Assembly (NCBI GenBank): GCA_963792175.1
Contig: CAWBVG010000043.1
Location: 1-64,000, forward strand
From: CAWBVG01 sp963792175
GTDB taxonomy: Bacteria > Acidobacteriota > Vicinamibacteria > Vicinamibacterales > CAVVIG01
Direction of reading: 5' to 3'
DNA: 64,000 nt
The notes beneath the pieces are model-generated. The model saw only the letters and a list, made by a program, of their open reading frames with translations, searched no databases and had not been told where the DNA came from. Of this stretch, positions 44,188-53,429 are shown one piece after another. Position numbers and translations under genes: made by a program. The first letter of the stretch is position 1; every line of letters starts with the position of its first letter.

Positions 44188-45567
44188 ATGTTCCGCTGGC
44201 TCTTCGGTCTGCTGCTGATCCTCGCGCTTGCGGCCGGCGTCACGTATGTCGTGGCCGGTCGCGGGGCGCCGCCGCGTCTCACCATCAACAAACCGGATCG
44301 CCCGGTCGGACAAGCGGGGACGCTGGATGTCACCGCAGAGGCGCCGAACACCAAATTCACGACGCTGACGATCGCGCTCGAACAGAACGGCAAGAGCGTG
44401 CCGCTCTTCGCCCTCGACGCCTCGGCCGGCGCCGCCAGCGCGACCGCCAGCAAGGATGCGAGCGTCACCGCCATCGATCGCAATCAGATTCGCATTTCGC
44501 GACCGCTCGGCAAACAGAGCGTTCCCGAACTGCAATCCGGCGCCGCGCGCATTGTCGTCACCGCGACACGGCCGTCGTTTCTGAATCTGCGGCCCCTGAC
44601 GAGCACGGCGTCAAAGGATTTCCAGGTGCGTCTCGAACCGCCGCGCATCGCGGTCCTGTCGACGCATCATCACATCAACCACGGCGGCGCCGAGATGGTC
44701 GTCTACCGCGCGACACCGGCGGACGTCGCGTCGGGCGTGCGGGTCGGTGACGTCGAGTATCCAGGCTATCCCCTGTCGGGCGATCTCAAGGCCGCGTTCT
44801 TCGCGCTCCTCTACGACCAGGATCTCAACACGCGCATCCAGGCGTTCGCGCGTGATGAAGCCGGCAACGAGGCGAAGGCGACGTTCATCGACAACGTGTT
44901 CGAGAAGCCCCAGCACAAGAGCCGCATCGAGCTCGACGACAAGTTCCTCAACCGCGTCGTGCCGGATATCCTCGAGCACGCGCCGGAGCTGAAGATGACG
45001 CCGCCGCCCGAGGGGTCCGACATGATGCCGGCGTTCCTGAGGATCAACGGCGAGTTGCGGAAGATCAACGCCGATCAGATTGCCGCGCTGGCCAAGAAAT
45101 CCTCACCCACGCGGCAGTGGGACGGCCCGTTCGTTCAGTTGGGCAACTCGAAGGTCGAGGCGTCGTTTGCCGACCATCGCACCTACTTCTACAAGGGCAA
45201 GGAAGTGGACCGTCAGGTCCACCTGGGGTTCGACCTCGCGGTCACCGCGCATGTGCCGGTCATCGCCGCCCACGCCGGCACCGTGGTCTACGCAGATTGG
45301 CTTGGCATCTACGGCAACTGCATCGTCATCGACCACGGCATGGGCGTGCAGTCGCTGTACGGCCATCTGATGTCGTTCGACGTCAAGGTCGGCGACCACG
45401 TGACGCGTGGGCAGACGATTGGCCGCAGCGATTCCACCGGCCTCGCCGGCGGCGATCACGTCCATTTCACGATGCTGGTCGGCGGCCACATGGTCAATCC
45501 GGTCGAGTGGTGGGACAAGAAATGGATGACCGACCGGGTCGAGCGGAAGCTTCAGGAAGCAAGGTAG
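44188..45567 (+). CDS. Membrane-anchored M23 family metallopeptidase
   Basis: 459 residues. One N-terminal helix (WLFGLLLILALAAGVTYVVAG), then an Ig-like region with lysostaphin-like domain at ~360-450. Zn ligands: HLGFDLA (HxxxD), and HVHF after GDHV. LYGHLMSFDVKVGDHVTRGQTIGRSDSTGLAGGDHVHF is the typical core, and HAGTVVYADWLGIYGNCIVIDHGMGVQSLYGH gives the remaining Gly-rich part. Such enzymes cut peptidoglycan cross-links at the periplasmic face. Frame intact. Confidence 0.9.
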   Translation: MFRWLFGLLLILALAAGVTYVVAGRGAPPRLTINKPDRPVGQAGTLDVTAEAPNTKFTTLTIALEQNGKSVPLFALDASAGAASATASKDASVTAIDRNQIRISRPLGKQSVPELQSGAARIVVTATRPSFLNLRPLTSTASKDFQVRLEPPRIAVLSTHHHINHGGAEMVVYRATPADVASGVRVGDVEYPGYPLSGDLKAAFFALLYDQDLNTRIQAFARDEAGNEAKATFIDNVFEKPQHKSRIELDDKFLNRVVPDILEHAPELKMTPPPEGSDMMPAFLRINGELRKINADQIAALAKKSSPTRQWDGPFVQLGNSKVEASFADHRTYFYKGKEVDRQVHLGFDLAVTAHVPVIAAHAGTVVYADWLGIYGNCIVIDHGMGVQSLYGHLMSFDVKVGDHVTRGQTIGRSDSTGLAGGDHVHFTMLVGGHMVNPVEWWDKKWMTDRVERKLQEAR

Positions 45568-45586
45568 AATGAGGGGTTCATCCGTC

Positions 45587-45665
45587 GCTTTCGGCTCTCA
45601 GCTCTCAGCTGTCAGCCTGAAAGATGAAGGCCGAGAGCCGATTGCTGATAGCTGAAAGCTTTTTA
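45587..45665. repeat. Hairpin of CTCTCAG/CTGATAG words ending in a T-run
   Basis: The left arm has GCTTTC, two CTCTCAGs and CTGTCAG. The right arm has CCGAGAGCC, GCTGATAGCTGAAAGC. The right end runs into TTTTTA, so it could act as a terminator for the M23 gene. The next gene's Shine-Dalgarno (GAGGAGAGAGG) follows. Confidence 0.65.
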
Positions 45666-45681
45666 GAGGAGAGAGGTCTCA

Positions 45682-46479
45682 ATGCGTCTACGAAATGCCT
45701 GGGTCGTGCTGCTCCCGTTGGCGGCGTTCGCGTGTGGCGGAAGTCAGGAAACATCGAACAAGTCGGCTGAGCCGTCGTCTCCGGCCGCGACGCCTGGCGC
45801 CCTGAAAGTCGACACCGCCGTCGCCGGCACCGTCAAGGGCGTCGTGAACTTCGAGGGCACCGCGCCGAAGAACGAGCCGATCAAGATGAACGCCGATCCG
45901 GTCTGCGTGAAGCAGAACAAGGATCCGCAGTTCCAGGAAACCTGGATGGTTTCTGACGACGGCAAGACCCTCGGCAACGTGTTCGTGTACGTGAAGGACG
46001 GACTCGGCAATTACATCTTCGACACGCCGACCACTCCGGCGAAGATCGACCAGCAGAACTGCCGCTATCATCCGCACGTCTTCGGCATTCGCGTCAACCA
46101 GCCGCTCGAAATCGTCAACAGCGACCCGACGCTCCACAACATCCACGCGATGCCGAAGGGCAACGCCGAGTTCAACAACGGCCAGCCGATCCAGGGCATG
46201 AAGATGACGCACACCTTCACCGCGAAGGAAGTCATGGTGCCGTTCAAGTGCGACGTGCACGGCTGGATGAACGCCTACGTCGGCGTGCTCGATCACCCGT
46301 ACTTCGCGACGACGGAGAAGGACGGCAAGTTCGAGCTGAAAGACCTGCCGCCGGGCACCTATACGATCGAGGCGTGGCACGAGAAGCTCGGACCGCAGAC
46401 CGCCACCGTCACGCTGGGCCAGAAAGAAACCAAGGACGTCAACTTCACGTTCAAAGCGCCAGCGGCGGCCACGAACTAG
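45682..46479 (+). CDS. Cupredoxin-like lipoprotein beside heme A synthesis genes
   Basis: 265 residues. Lipobox LAAFACGG. A carboxypeptidase-regulatory-like beta domain frames a cupredoxin fold: NPHV-like FGIRVNQPLEIVNSDPTLHNIHAMPK (first His), FTAKEVMVPFKCDVHGWMNAYVGVLDHPYF (Cys, His and Met of a type-1 site). The end PPGTYTIEAWHEKLGPQTATVTLGQKETKDVNFTF is the regulatory-like repeat. It could carry electrons or copper to the aa3 oxidase; that is inference from the ctaA neighbour. RBS strong. Confidence 0.82.
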   Translation: MRLRNAWVVLLPLAAFACGGSQETSNKSAEPSSPAATPGALKVDTAVAGTVKGVVNFEGTAPKNEPIKMNADPVCVKQNKDPQFQETWMVSDDGKTLGNVFVYVKDGLGNYIFDTPTTPAKIDQQNCRYHPHVFGIRVNQPLEIVNSDPTLHNIHAMPKGNAEFNNGQPIQGMKMTHTFTAKEVMVPFKCDVHGWMNAYVGVLDHPYFATTEKDGKFELKDLPPGTYTIEAWHEKLGPQTATVTLGQKETKDVNFTFKAPAAATN

Positions 46480-46571
46480 GCAGGAGGCGGCAGGAAGGGC
46501 TGGATAGGCAGGCAGGAGGGTCGACGCGGCCGGCTCCAGCCCGTCCTGCCCATGCCCAGCCCGTCCAGCGC
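46478..46571. repeat. Hairpin of GGCAGG / CCAGCCC words
   Basis: Left side AGGCAGGAGGCGGCAGGAAG and GGCTGGATAGGCAGGCAGGAGGG; right side CCAGCCCGTCCTGCCCATGC and CCAGCCCGTCC. It begins at the cupredoxin stop codon and ends 6 nt before ctaA. Confidence 0.6.
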
Positions 46572-46576
46572 GCGAG

Positions 46577-47581
46577 ATGCTTCACAAGTTCTCGCGTTAC
46601 GTCGCCGCCAGCACCGTCCTGCTGATCCTCGCCGGTAGTTTCGTCACCAGCACCGATTCGGGCCTGTCCGTCCCCGACTGGCCGACCACGTATGGCTGGA
46701 ACATGTTCACGTTCCCGCCCTCGAAGTGGGTCGGCGGCATCTTCTACGAACACGGCCACCGGCTCATCGCCAGCACGGTCGGCTTTCTGACGATCATCCT
46801 TGCCGCGTGGATCTGGTTCGCGGACTCGCGGCGATGGCTGCGCTGGTTCGGCGTGGGCGCCCTCGCGTCGGTCGTGGCGCAGGGGATCCTCGGCGGACTG
46901 ACCGTGATTTACCTCCTGCCCGCGGCGGTATCAACCGCACACGCCGGCCTGGCCGAGATCTTTTTCTGCATGACCGTGGCGATCGCGCTCTTCACGTCGC
47001 CCGGCTGGATCGAGGGCTACGGCGACACCGGTGTGGAGGATGGCACGCTCCGGCGCGCCGCCACGACGTCGACCGTCGTCATCTTCACGCAGATTCTCGT
47101 CGGCGCCGCGATGCGGCACACCGGCGCCGGCCTGGCGATTCCTGACTTCCCGTGGATGTTCGGCCACGTCATCCCGGATCACTGGAGCGCCGCGATCGCG
47201 GTCCACTTCGCGCACCGCCTCGGCGCGCTGATCGTCATCGCGATGGTATTCGCGACATCGCTGTACGTGTGGCGGCGGCACCAGGACCGACCCGAGCTGG
47301 CGCGGCCGGCGACGCTCATCATGTTTCTCGTCATCATCCAGGTGACGCTCGGGGCGCTGACGGTGATCAGCCGCCGCGACCCGCTGGTCAACAGCCTGCA
47401 CGTGGTGGTCGGCGCACTGGTGTTGACGACGTCGCTGCTGCTGACACTGAGATCCTGGCGCGTGCGATTCGCCGCTGACAGACGGGAACCGCAGCGCTCA
47501 CTGAGTACGCACAGCGACGAACGCATGGCCTCCGCGGCCTCCGCGCGCCCGGCGGTTAAACGTGGCGAGGCGCGCGCATGA
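46577..47581 (+). CDS. ctaA: Heme A synthase CtaA
   Basis: 334 residues, eight helices. Family text: LAGSFVTSTDSGLSVPDWPTTYGWNMF at the first loop, IFYEHGHRLIASTVGFL (heme His), HAGLAEIFF, AMRHTGAGLAIPDFPW and VAVHFAHRLGALIVI (second His pair), VVNSLHVVVGALVL-like text (PLVNSLHVVVGALV). Converts heme O to heme A for the aa3 oxidase. It overlaps ctaB by ATGA. Tail after ~300 is Arg/Ser-rich and may be beyond the conserved part. Confidence 0.92.
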   Translation: MLHKFSRYVAASTVLLILAGSFVTSTDSGLSVPDWPTTYGWNMFTFPPSKWVGGIFYEHGHRLIASTVGFLTIILAAWIWFADSRRWLRWFGVGALASVVAQGILGGLTVIYLLPAAVSTAHAGLAEIFFCMTVAIALFTSPGWIEGYGDTGVEDGTLRRAATTSTVVIFTQILVGAAMRHTGAGLAIPDFPWMFGHVIPDHWSAAIAVHFAHRLGALIVIAMVFATSLYVWRRHQDRPELARPATLIMFLVIIQVTLGALTVISRRDPLVNSLHVVVGALVLTTSLLLTLRSWRVRFAADRREPQRSLSTHSDERMASAASARPAVKRGEARA

Positions 47582-48465
47582 AGGACGTCGTCTCAGCCCC
47601 GCTGGCGATCGAACGCCGTTCCGGCAGCCTGGTGGCGGACTACATCCAGCTGGCCAAGCCGCGGCTGAACCTGTTGGTGGTGGCGACCAGCGCGGCGGGG
47701 TATTACCTTGGCGGACCACCATCGACCGACCTGGGGCTGATGGCGCAGGCGGTGGCGGGGACGGCGCTGGTCGCGGGCGGCGCGGCGGTGCTGAATCAAC
47801 TCTACGAGCGCGACACCGACGCGTTGATGCGGCGAACGCGGCTTCGACCGCTGCCGGACGGCCGCGTGTCGCCCGCCGATGCGCGCCTCTTCGGGCTGGG
47901 ACTGACGATTGCCGGCCTGTTGCTGCTCGCCGCGCGGGCCAACCTGCTGGCGGCAGTGCTCGCCTTCGCGACGGTCTTCATCTACCTGATCATTTACACA
48001 CCGATGAAGCTGCTCACGCCCGCATCGACGCTCGTCGGCGCCGTGCCTGGCGCGCTGCCCGCGCTCATCGGCTGGACCGCGTCGCACGGGAGTGTCGGAG
48101 CGGGCGGCCTGACGTTGTTCGCCATCGTGTTCCTCTGGCAGATCCCGCATTTCATGGCGATCGCCTGGCTGTATCGCGACGACTACCGCAAGGCTGGCTT
48201 CCCGATGCTGTCGGTCATCGATCCGAGCGGCGTGCGATCCGGACATCAGGCGGCGCTGTTCGCCGCGATGCTCGTCCCGATCACTCTCGTCGCGAGCACG
48301 TCGGCCGTGTCGTTTTCGGTGATCCTTGCGCTCGGCCTGGCTCAGTTCGCCCTCGCTCTACGGTTTGCGATGGCGCGCGGCGACGGCTCGGCACGCGCGC
48401 TGTTCGTCGGATCGATCACCTATCTGCCTCTCCTGTGGACGGTGATGATTCTCGGTAAACGCTGA
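47578..48465 (+). CDS. ctaB: Protoheme IX farnesyltransferase CtaB
   Basis: 295 residues of the UbiA superfamily. The first Asp-rich motif is VLNQLYERDTDALMRRTRLRPLPDG (NxxxxxxDxxxD form); the second region is FLWQIPHFMAIAWLYRDDYRKAGFPML. Nine helices. Converts protoheme to heme O, the step before ctaA. RLNLLVVATSAAGYYLGG marks the N-terminal helix. It should supply the oxidase encoded at 19-23 kb. Confidence 0.93.
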   Translation: MKDVVSAPLAIERRSGSLVADYIQLAKPRLNLLVVATSAAGYYLGGPPSTDLGLMAQAVAGTALVAGGAAVLNQLYERDTDALMRRTRLRPLPDGRVSPADARLFGLGLTIAGLLLLAARANLLAAVLAFATVFIYLIIYTPMKLLTPASTLVGAVPGALPALIGWTASHGSVGAGGLTLFAIVFLWQIPHFMAIAWLYRDDYRKAGFPMLSVIDPSGVRSGHQAALFAAMLVPITLVASTSAVSFSVILALGLAQFALALRFAMARGDGSARALFVGSITYLPLLWTVMILGKR

Positions 48466-48539
48466 TAGCTATCAGCTCTCAGCTTCAGCTGACGACGACT
48501 GCAGACGCTGAGAGCTGATAGCCGAGAGCTGAAAGCTGT
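48461..48539. repeat. Hairpin of CAGCTCTCAG / CTGAGAGCTG words
   Basis: Left: GCTGATAGCTATCAGCTCTC, AGCTTCAGCTGACG; right: CGCTGAGAGCTGATAGCC, GAGAGCTGAAAGCTG. The words are related to those of the hairpin at 45587. It spans from the ctaB stop to the DUF420 gene start. Confidence 0.65.
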
Positions 48540-48540
48540 C

Positions 48541-49011
48541 ATGTCCGTCACCGATCTACCCGCTGTCAACGCGACGCTGAATGCCATCTCCGGCATCCTG
48601 CTCCTGATCGCGTACATGCACATCCGCGCCCGCCGCATCCAGCAACATCGCCGGTTCATGATCGCGGCGTTCGCGACCTCGTCGTTGTTCCTGGTGTGTT
48701 ATCTCGTCTACCACGCGCAGGTGGGGTCCGTGCCGTTTACCCGTCAGGGATTCGTGCGGCCGCTCTACTTCACGATCCTGATCACGCACGTCACCCTCGC
48801 GGCGACCGTCGTGCCGCTGGCGCTCGTCACGCTGTCGCGCGGTCTCAAGGCGCGATACCCCCAGCATCGGCGAATCGCGCGCTGGACGTTTCCGGTGTGG
48901 ATGTACGTGTCGGTGACCGGCGTGCTCGTCTACGTTCTTCTGTATCAACCCACTTGGGATTCTCTGATTGGTGATCGTCGGATGATTGCGGATTGCCCCA
49001 TTGGTAATTGA
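48541..49011 (+). CDS. DUF420 family membrane protein
   Basis: 156 residues, about four or five helices. LPAVNATLNAISGILLLIAYMHIRARRIQQHRRFMIAAFATSSLFLVCYLVYHAQVG and FTILITHVTLAATVVPLALVTLSRGLKARYPQHRRIARWTFPVWMYVSVTGVLVYVLLY carry the family's conserved His/Arg pattern (QHRRFM, ILITHV, QHRRIARWTFPVW). DUF420 genes often sit near cta/cox genes. The last ~20 residues (PTWDSLIGDRRMIADCPIGN) are encoded by the repeat hairpin that starts at 48955. Confidence 0.8.
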   Translation: MSVTDLPAVNATLNAISGILLLIAYMHIRARRIQQHRRFMIAAFATSSLFLVCYLVYHAQVGSVPFTRQGFVRPLYFTILITHVTLAATVVPLALVTLSRGLKARYPQHRRIARWTFPVWMYVSVTGVLVYVLLYQPTWDSLIGDRRMIADCPIGN

Positions 49012-49086
49012 TTGAAGCGCCCCAATTATGAAATGTAATCCCCAATCACCACAATCACCCAATCACTGAATACCCAATCACCAGAT
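48955..49086. repeat. Hairpin of ATTGGTGATT / AATCACCAAT words
   Basis: Left: GATTGGTGATCGTCGGATGA, GCGGATTGCCCCATTGG; right: CCCAATTATG, AATCCCCAATCACCACAATC, ACCCAATCACTGAATACCC, AATCACC. The left arm lies within the C-terminal codons of the DUF420 gene. Confidence 0.6.
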
Positions 49087-49091
49087 AGAAT
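49086..49091 (+). promoter_or_regulatory. -10 box TAGAAT before the TMEM175-like gene
   Basis: TAGAAT ends 6 nt before the GTG start at 49098 and directly adjoins the hairpin. Confidence 0.45.
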
Positions 49092-49097
49092 CCTCGC

Positions 49098-49805
49098 GTG
49101 TCCGCCCCCCGTTCCCAGCATCGCCGCGAGGTCTCCCGTATCGAGGGCTTCAGCGACGCGGTGTTCGCGTTCGCGGTCACCCTTCTCGTCGTGTCGCTGG
49201 AGGTGCCGCACACCTTCACCGAGCTGTGGGCGGCGATGCGGCAGTTCTTCGCGTTCGCGATCTGCTTCGCACTGCTCTTCCAGGTCTGGTGGCGCCACTT
49301 CAATTTTTTCCGCCGCTATGGGCTGGAGGACGTGCCGACGATTGTCCTGACCGGCATCCTGCTGTTCGTGGTGCTGTTCTACGTCTACCCGCTGAAGTTC
49401 GTCTTCACGCTGGTCGTGAACCAGATCATCGGCGTTCCTCCCGCGCACGATGAGACCGGCGTAACGGTGCTGCGATCCGCCGACACACCGCGTCTGATGC
49501 AGATCTACAGCGGCGGCGTCGTTGCCGTCTTCTCGATGTTCGCGCTGATGTACGCCAACGCGTTCCGACAGCGCGAGCGGCTCGGGCTGGACGCCCGGCA
49601 GCAGCTCGAGGCACGCCTCGCCATCATCGACAATGCGGGCATCGCGCTCATCGGCGTCGCGTCGATCCTCGTCGCCACTGTCGGCGGGCCGGTGGCGGCG
49701 GCCGCCATCGCGGGACCGATGTACTTCCTGATCGGCCCCTTCAAGTGGGGGCTCGGCTGGTACTCCGCGAACGCCTACAAGCGGCTCGAGGCGACAAAGT
49801 TCTAG
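49098..49805 (+). CDS. TMEM175-family potassium channel-like protein
   Basis: 235 residues, six helices. RIEGFSDAVFAFAVTLLVVSLEVP is the family signature (FSD motif in the pore-lining first helix). Bacterial TMEM175/DUF1211 proteins are K+ leak channels without a P-loop. Usual bacterial lengths are ~200. GTG start supported by the -10 box just upstream. Confidence 0.82.
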   Translation: MSAPRSQHRREVSRIEGFSDAVFAFAVTLLVVSLEVPHTFTELWAAMRQFFAFAICFALLFQVWWRHFNFFRRYGLEDVPTIVLTGILLFVVLFYVYPLKFVFTLVVNQIIGVPPAHDETGVTVLRSADTPRLMQIYSGGVVAVFSMFALMYANAFRQRERLGLDARQQLEARLAIIDNAGIALIGVASILVATVGGPVAAAAIAGPMYFLIGPFKWGLGWYSANAYKRLEATKF

Positions 49806-49863
49806 GCCGGTGAGGCACGCGCGATCCGAAACGCGCGGTCCGCCCAGGCGGCAGGCAACTGGC

Positions 49864-50184
49864 TCAGAAGCTGATGTTGAACGTGCCGTTCATGATGGGC
49901 AGCGTCGCACGTCCCTGGTAGAGTTGCTCGCGTCTTTCCACCACAAAGTCATAGGTTCCGGGATCCAGGTTCGCGATGTAGTATTTTCCGTCGTCTCCGG
50001 TCAGCGATCGACCCTTCTCGCGGCCATTCAGGCTGATGATGACCCAGACGGACCGGGCGGGCTTCCCCGCCGATGTGACCGTTCCCTTGACGAACGTGCG
50101 GGTGACCGGTTGCGCGTCCGCCAGTCCGGGGGACACGGCCGCGATCAACGCTATCGGAACCGTTAGTCGCAACAAATCTTTCAT
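49864..50184 (-). CDS. Secreted carboxypeptidase-regulatory-like domain protein
   Basis: 106 residues: signal peptide (RLTVPIALIAAVSPGLADAQ), then one small beta-sandwich (VKGTVTSAGKPARSVWVIISLNGREKGRSLTGDDGKYYIANLDPGTYDFVVERREQ) of the CarboxypepD_reg type. Likely a periplasmic or surface adhesion module; no partner obvious. Downstream of a similar gene on the same strand. Confidence 0.7.
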   Translation of the reverse strand: MKDLLRLTVPIALIAAVSPGLADAQPVTRTFVKGTVTSAGKPARSVWVIISLNGREKGRSLTGDDGKYYIANLDPGTYDFVVERREQLYQGRATLPIMNGTFNISF

Positions 50185-50217
50185 TGCCGTTCCCCTACAT
50201 CCTGAGCCCGTCTAGAG

Positions 50218-50721
50218 CTAGTGCAGAATGCGGTATTTCACCTTGGCGCCGATCACTTGCACCTCGCCGCCGGGATCATCAAGCAGTCCCTTCCCACTCC
50301 TGCCGTTTGACGAATCCCGGACGACGATGGAGTAGACACCGGACGGGACGCCCTGAAACGTAAACTTGCCAGCATCATCGGTCGTGGCTGCCAGCAGGTT
50401 GTTGCCCTCTGCCAGCAGGTAGACGTCGCATCCCGTCAGTAACCGGGCCCCGTCGTCGCTTCTGACAGTCCCACTGATGATCAGCGTCTTCTTCGTGTCG
50501 AGTCTGGGTTCATCGGAGCCGCTGGTCCCGACGGCGCCGGCCCTTTCCTTGAAACCTTCGAAGTCTTTCCTGAGCTGCGCCAATTCCTGCTTATCACCGC
50601 TGCGGAGCTGCGGGACAATGCCAATGAAGGACACCCCGATCGTCGTCACCGCCGTGATCACAGCCGTCCCAAGCAGCAATTTCGGGTTTTGCGCGGATGA
50701 AGTGGGTCCTTCTTCACTCAT
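50218..50721 (-). CDS. Membrane-anchored carboxypeptidase-regulatory-like protein
   Basis: 168 residues. One helix (LLLGTAVITAVTTIGVSFIGIVPQL), a short coiled coil (KQELAQLRKDFEGFKER), then TLIISGTVRSDDGARLLTGCDVYLLAEGNNLLAATTDDAGKFTFQGVPSGVYSIVVRD, another CarboxypepD_reg-type sandwich. ATG 50719-50721 is chosen because the helix follows. Frame open to 50877, but those residues are Pro/Arg-rich. I see nothing in the 263 nt between this gene and the next. Confidence 0.65.
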   Translation of the reverse strand: MSEEGPTSSAQNPKLLLGTAVITAVTTIGVSFIGIVPQLRSGDKQELAQLRKDFEGFKERAGAVGTSGSDEPRLDTKKTLIISGTVRSDDGARLLTGCDVYLLAEGNNLLAATTDDAGKFTFQGVPSGVYSIVVRDSSNGRSGKGLLDDPGGEVQVIGAKVKYRILH

Positions 50722-50984
50722 CGCCGTTGTCCTCGTCAGAGGAAAAGTGCCACGAACAGTCAGTGACGGTCGTTGCCAAAGGAGTGCCAGGCCGAGCGGT
50801 GTCCGTCGGTGCTCGGCAGCGTAACAACTGGCGTTTTTACCAGCAGTGACATTCCTCGCCGAGGGCCGATTCGGCACAGCCGGTGCGAGTTCAGATCGAG
50901 AGCTTCGGGTACATCAGGCAGATCGGCGACGAGAACATCGAAGCCATCGACTTCGACGCGGAATGCGATGTGGTCGCGCTGCTC

Positions 50985-53422
50985 TTAGTACAGCAGATAC
51001 TTCGCGCGTGTGAGGCGCCACTTCCCTTCGTCTGCCGCCCATGCCGCGGCAATCGTGGCGGGATCGACGCCGGCGCGGACCTTCTCGAGCATCGCCTTCG
51101 ACCCGAACAGGTACGCGGCATCGTCCAGCTTGAACTGATCGCCGTGGCGCCTGGTCAGCGCCGCGGCAATCTCGAGGCCGACGCGGACCGGCTTCAACCG
51201 ATCGCGGTCCGTGACGATCACGAAAATGCCGTGACACGCCTGGCCGCCGAGCTTCGCGCCGGCCGACGGCGTGAACGTGACCGGATAGAAGCGAATGCCG
51301 GGCAGATCCCGCGCGTTGAGCGCGGCCGCCAGCGCAGGGCCGTCGATCCACGGCGCCCCGAGCTGCTCGAACGGCGTGTCGGTGCCCCTGCCCACTGAAA
51401 CGTTCGTCCCTTCGAGCGCGCCAACGCCCGGGTAGACGGTCGCCGCCACCATGTTTCGCATGTTCGGGGACGGGTTGGCCCACGCCAGGCCGGTGGCGTC
51501 GAACCAGTCGTCGCGGCGCCAGTTCTTCATCGGCACGACGGTGAGGTCCGCGCCGATCGACTTCTCGCTGTTGAACAGCCGCGCCAGCTCGCCGAGCGTC
51601 AGGCCATGCCGAATCGGCATCGGCACGTAGCCATTGAATCCGATGGACGAGGCATCCTGCATCGGACCCTCGATATCGAAGCCGTCGATCGGATTCGGCC
51701 GGTCGAGCACGACCACGCGGATGCGTCGCTTGGCGGCCTCTTCGAGCACGTACGCGGTCGTGGCGGGATACGTGTAGAAACGGGCGCCGATGTCCTGGAG
51801 GTCGACCACGAGCGTGTCGATGCCGGTCAACATCGCGTCGGTCGGCCGGCGGGTCGCGTCGTAGAGCGAATGAATCGTCAACCCCGTCGTGTCGTCCTTC
51901 GACGAAGCGACCCGCTCGTCCAGCTGGCCGCGGATGCCGTGCTCAGGACTGAAGAGCGACACCAGCGTGACGTCCTTCGCCTTCATCAGCAGATCGATCG
52001 TGCTGACGCCCTGCCGTGAGCGCCCGGTCTGGTTCGTGAGCAGACCGACGCGCCGGCCTCGCAGCGAGGCAAAGCCGTCCGCCTCGAGCACGTCGATTCC
52101 GGCGAGGACTGGCGCATGGGGCTGCGACGCCTTCGCGCGCGTCCGCGCTTCGGCGCGTCCGCCGTCGCTCGCCGAGATGATCGCGGCGGAGGCTGAAAAG
52201 CCCCGCGCTACGCCAGCGCGGACGTCTTCAGGCGTCAGCAGCGCCGCCGCCGCCACGGTCGCCACTCTGCCGCGAAGCGCGTTCACGTCGCCTTTGCCAT
52301 CCGGGTGGACGCGATTCGACAGGAACACGACGTAGCTGCCGCTCGCCGGATCGATCCACAACGATGTTCCCGTGAAGCCCGTGTGTCCGAACGATCCGAT
52401 GGGAAACAGCTCGCCGCGGTTCGTGGAATACGACGAGTCGAGGTCCCAACCAAGGCCGCGCACATCGCGCATGCCGGCCGGCGTGGATGGCGCGATCATC
52501 CGCGCGACCGTGGCGGCCGACAGCACGCGCACGCCGTCGAGACGCCCACCGCCCAGCAGCATCCGGCAGAATCGCGACAGGTCCGCGGCCGTGCTGAACA
52601 CGCCGGCGTGCCCGGCCACGCCGTCCATGCGCCGCGCCGTCGGATCGTGGACGACACCGCGCAGGAACGGCACCTCCGCACCCTTTCGGTCCCGAGCGAC
52701 GTCGAGGGGCCGCACGGCCAGGCGAGCGTCCGGCACCGTTCCGTCGGCGCAATCCGCGCGCGCAACGGCTCCGCCGGCAGGAAGCCCGTGTCCTTCATGC
52801 CGAGCGGATCGAACACCTGTGTCTTGACGTAGCGATCGAGCCGCTCGCCGCTGACGCGGCGGACGATATCGCCGAGCAGGAAGAAGTTGATGTCGCTGTA
52901 GATGAACCGTTCGCCGGGAGGCGACGCGGGTACTTCTTCCACCGCGCGCCGAATCGCTTCCTCGGCGCCGGAAAACTCGACCTCGAGCTCGAGATCCGGA
53001 CGCAGTCCCGACGTATGCGTCAGCAAGTGGCTGATCGTGATGCCGGCCTTTCCGTACTTGCCGAACTCCGGAATGAACATCGTCACCGGATCGTTCAACC
53101 GGATTCGCCCCTCCTCCATCAGCTTCATCACGCTCGTCGTCGTCGCGACGACCTTGGTGAGCGAGGCGAGGTCGAAGATGGTGTCTTCGGTCATCGCCTC
53201 GGCAGCCGGGCCGACGGCGCGCTGACCGAACGCGCGGCGATACACCACGGTGTCGCCGCGTCCGACGAGGACGACCGCCCCGGGCAGATCGTGTCTGGCG
53301 ATGGCGGCTTCGACGAGCGGCGCAATCGGCGAGAATCCCGCGGTGGACTCGACTCGCGGCGCCGGCGCCTGCGCCGAGGACACGACCGCTGCGAGCGCGA
53401 GCGGCGCGAAACGTGCTTTCAC
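50985..53422 (-). CDS. Serine beta-lactamase-like / DUF1343 (NamZ-like) fusion, one frameshift
   Basis: About 810 residues. Signal peptide (FAPLALAAVVSSAQA), then a class C beta-lactamase-like domain: FDLASLTKVVATTTSVMKL (SxxK), ERFIYSDINFFLLGDIV (YxN) and SFGHTGFTGTSLWIDP (HTG triad). After residue ~400 comes a DUF1343 domain: VLAGIDVLEADGFASLRGRRVGLLTNQTGRSRQG, LVSLFSPEHGIRG, DTLVVDLQDIGARFYTY, DRPNPIDGFDIEGP, EGTNVSVGRGTDTPFEQLGAPWI. DUF1343 proteins include the exo-muramidase NamZ. The break lies near 52740. GTG 53422 fits the promoter box; TTG 53431 is also open. Combined peptide and sugar cleavage of cell-wall fragments is the natural reading. Confidence 0.85.
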
Positions 53423-53429
53423 TCGATTC

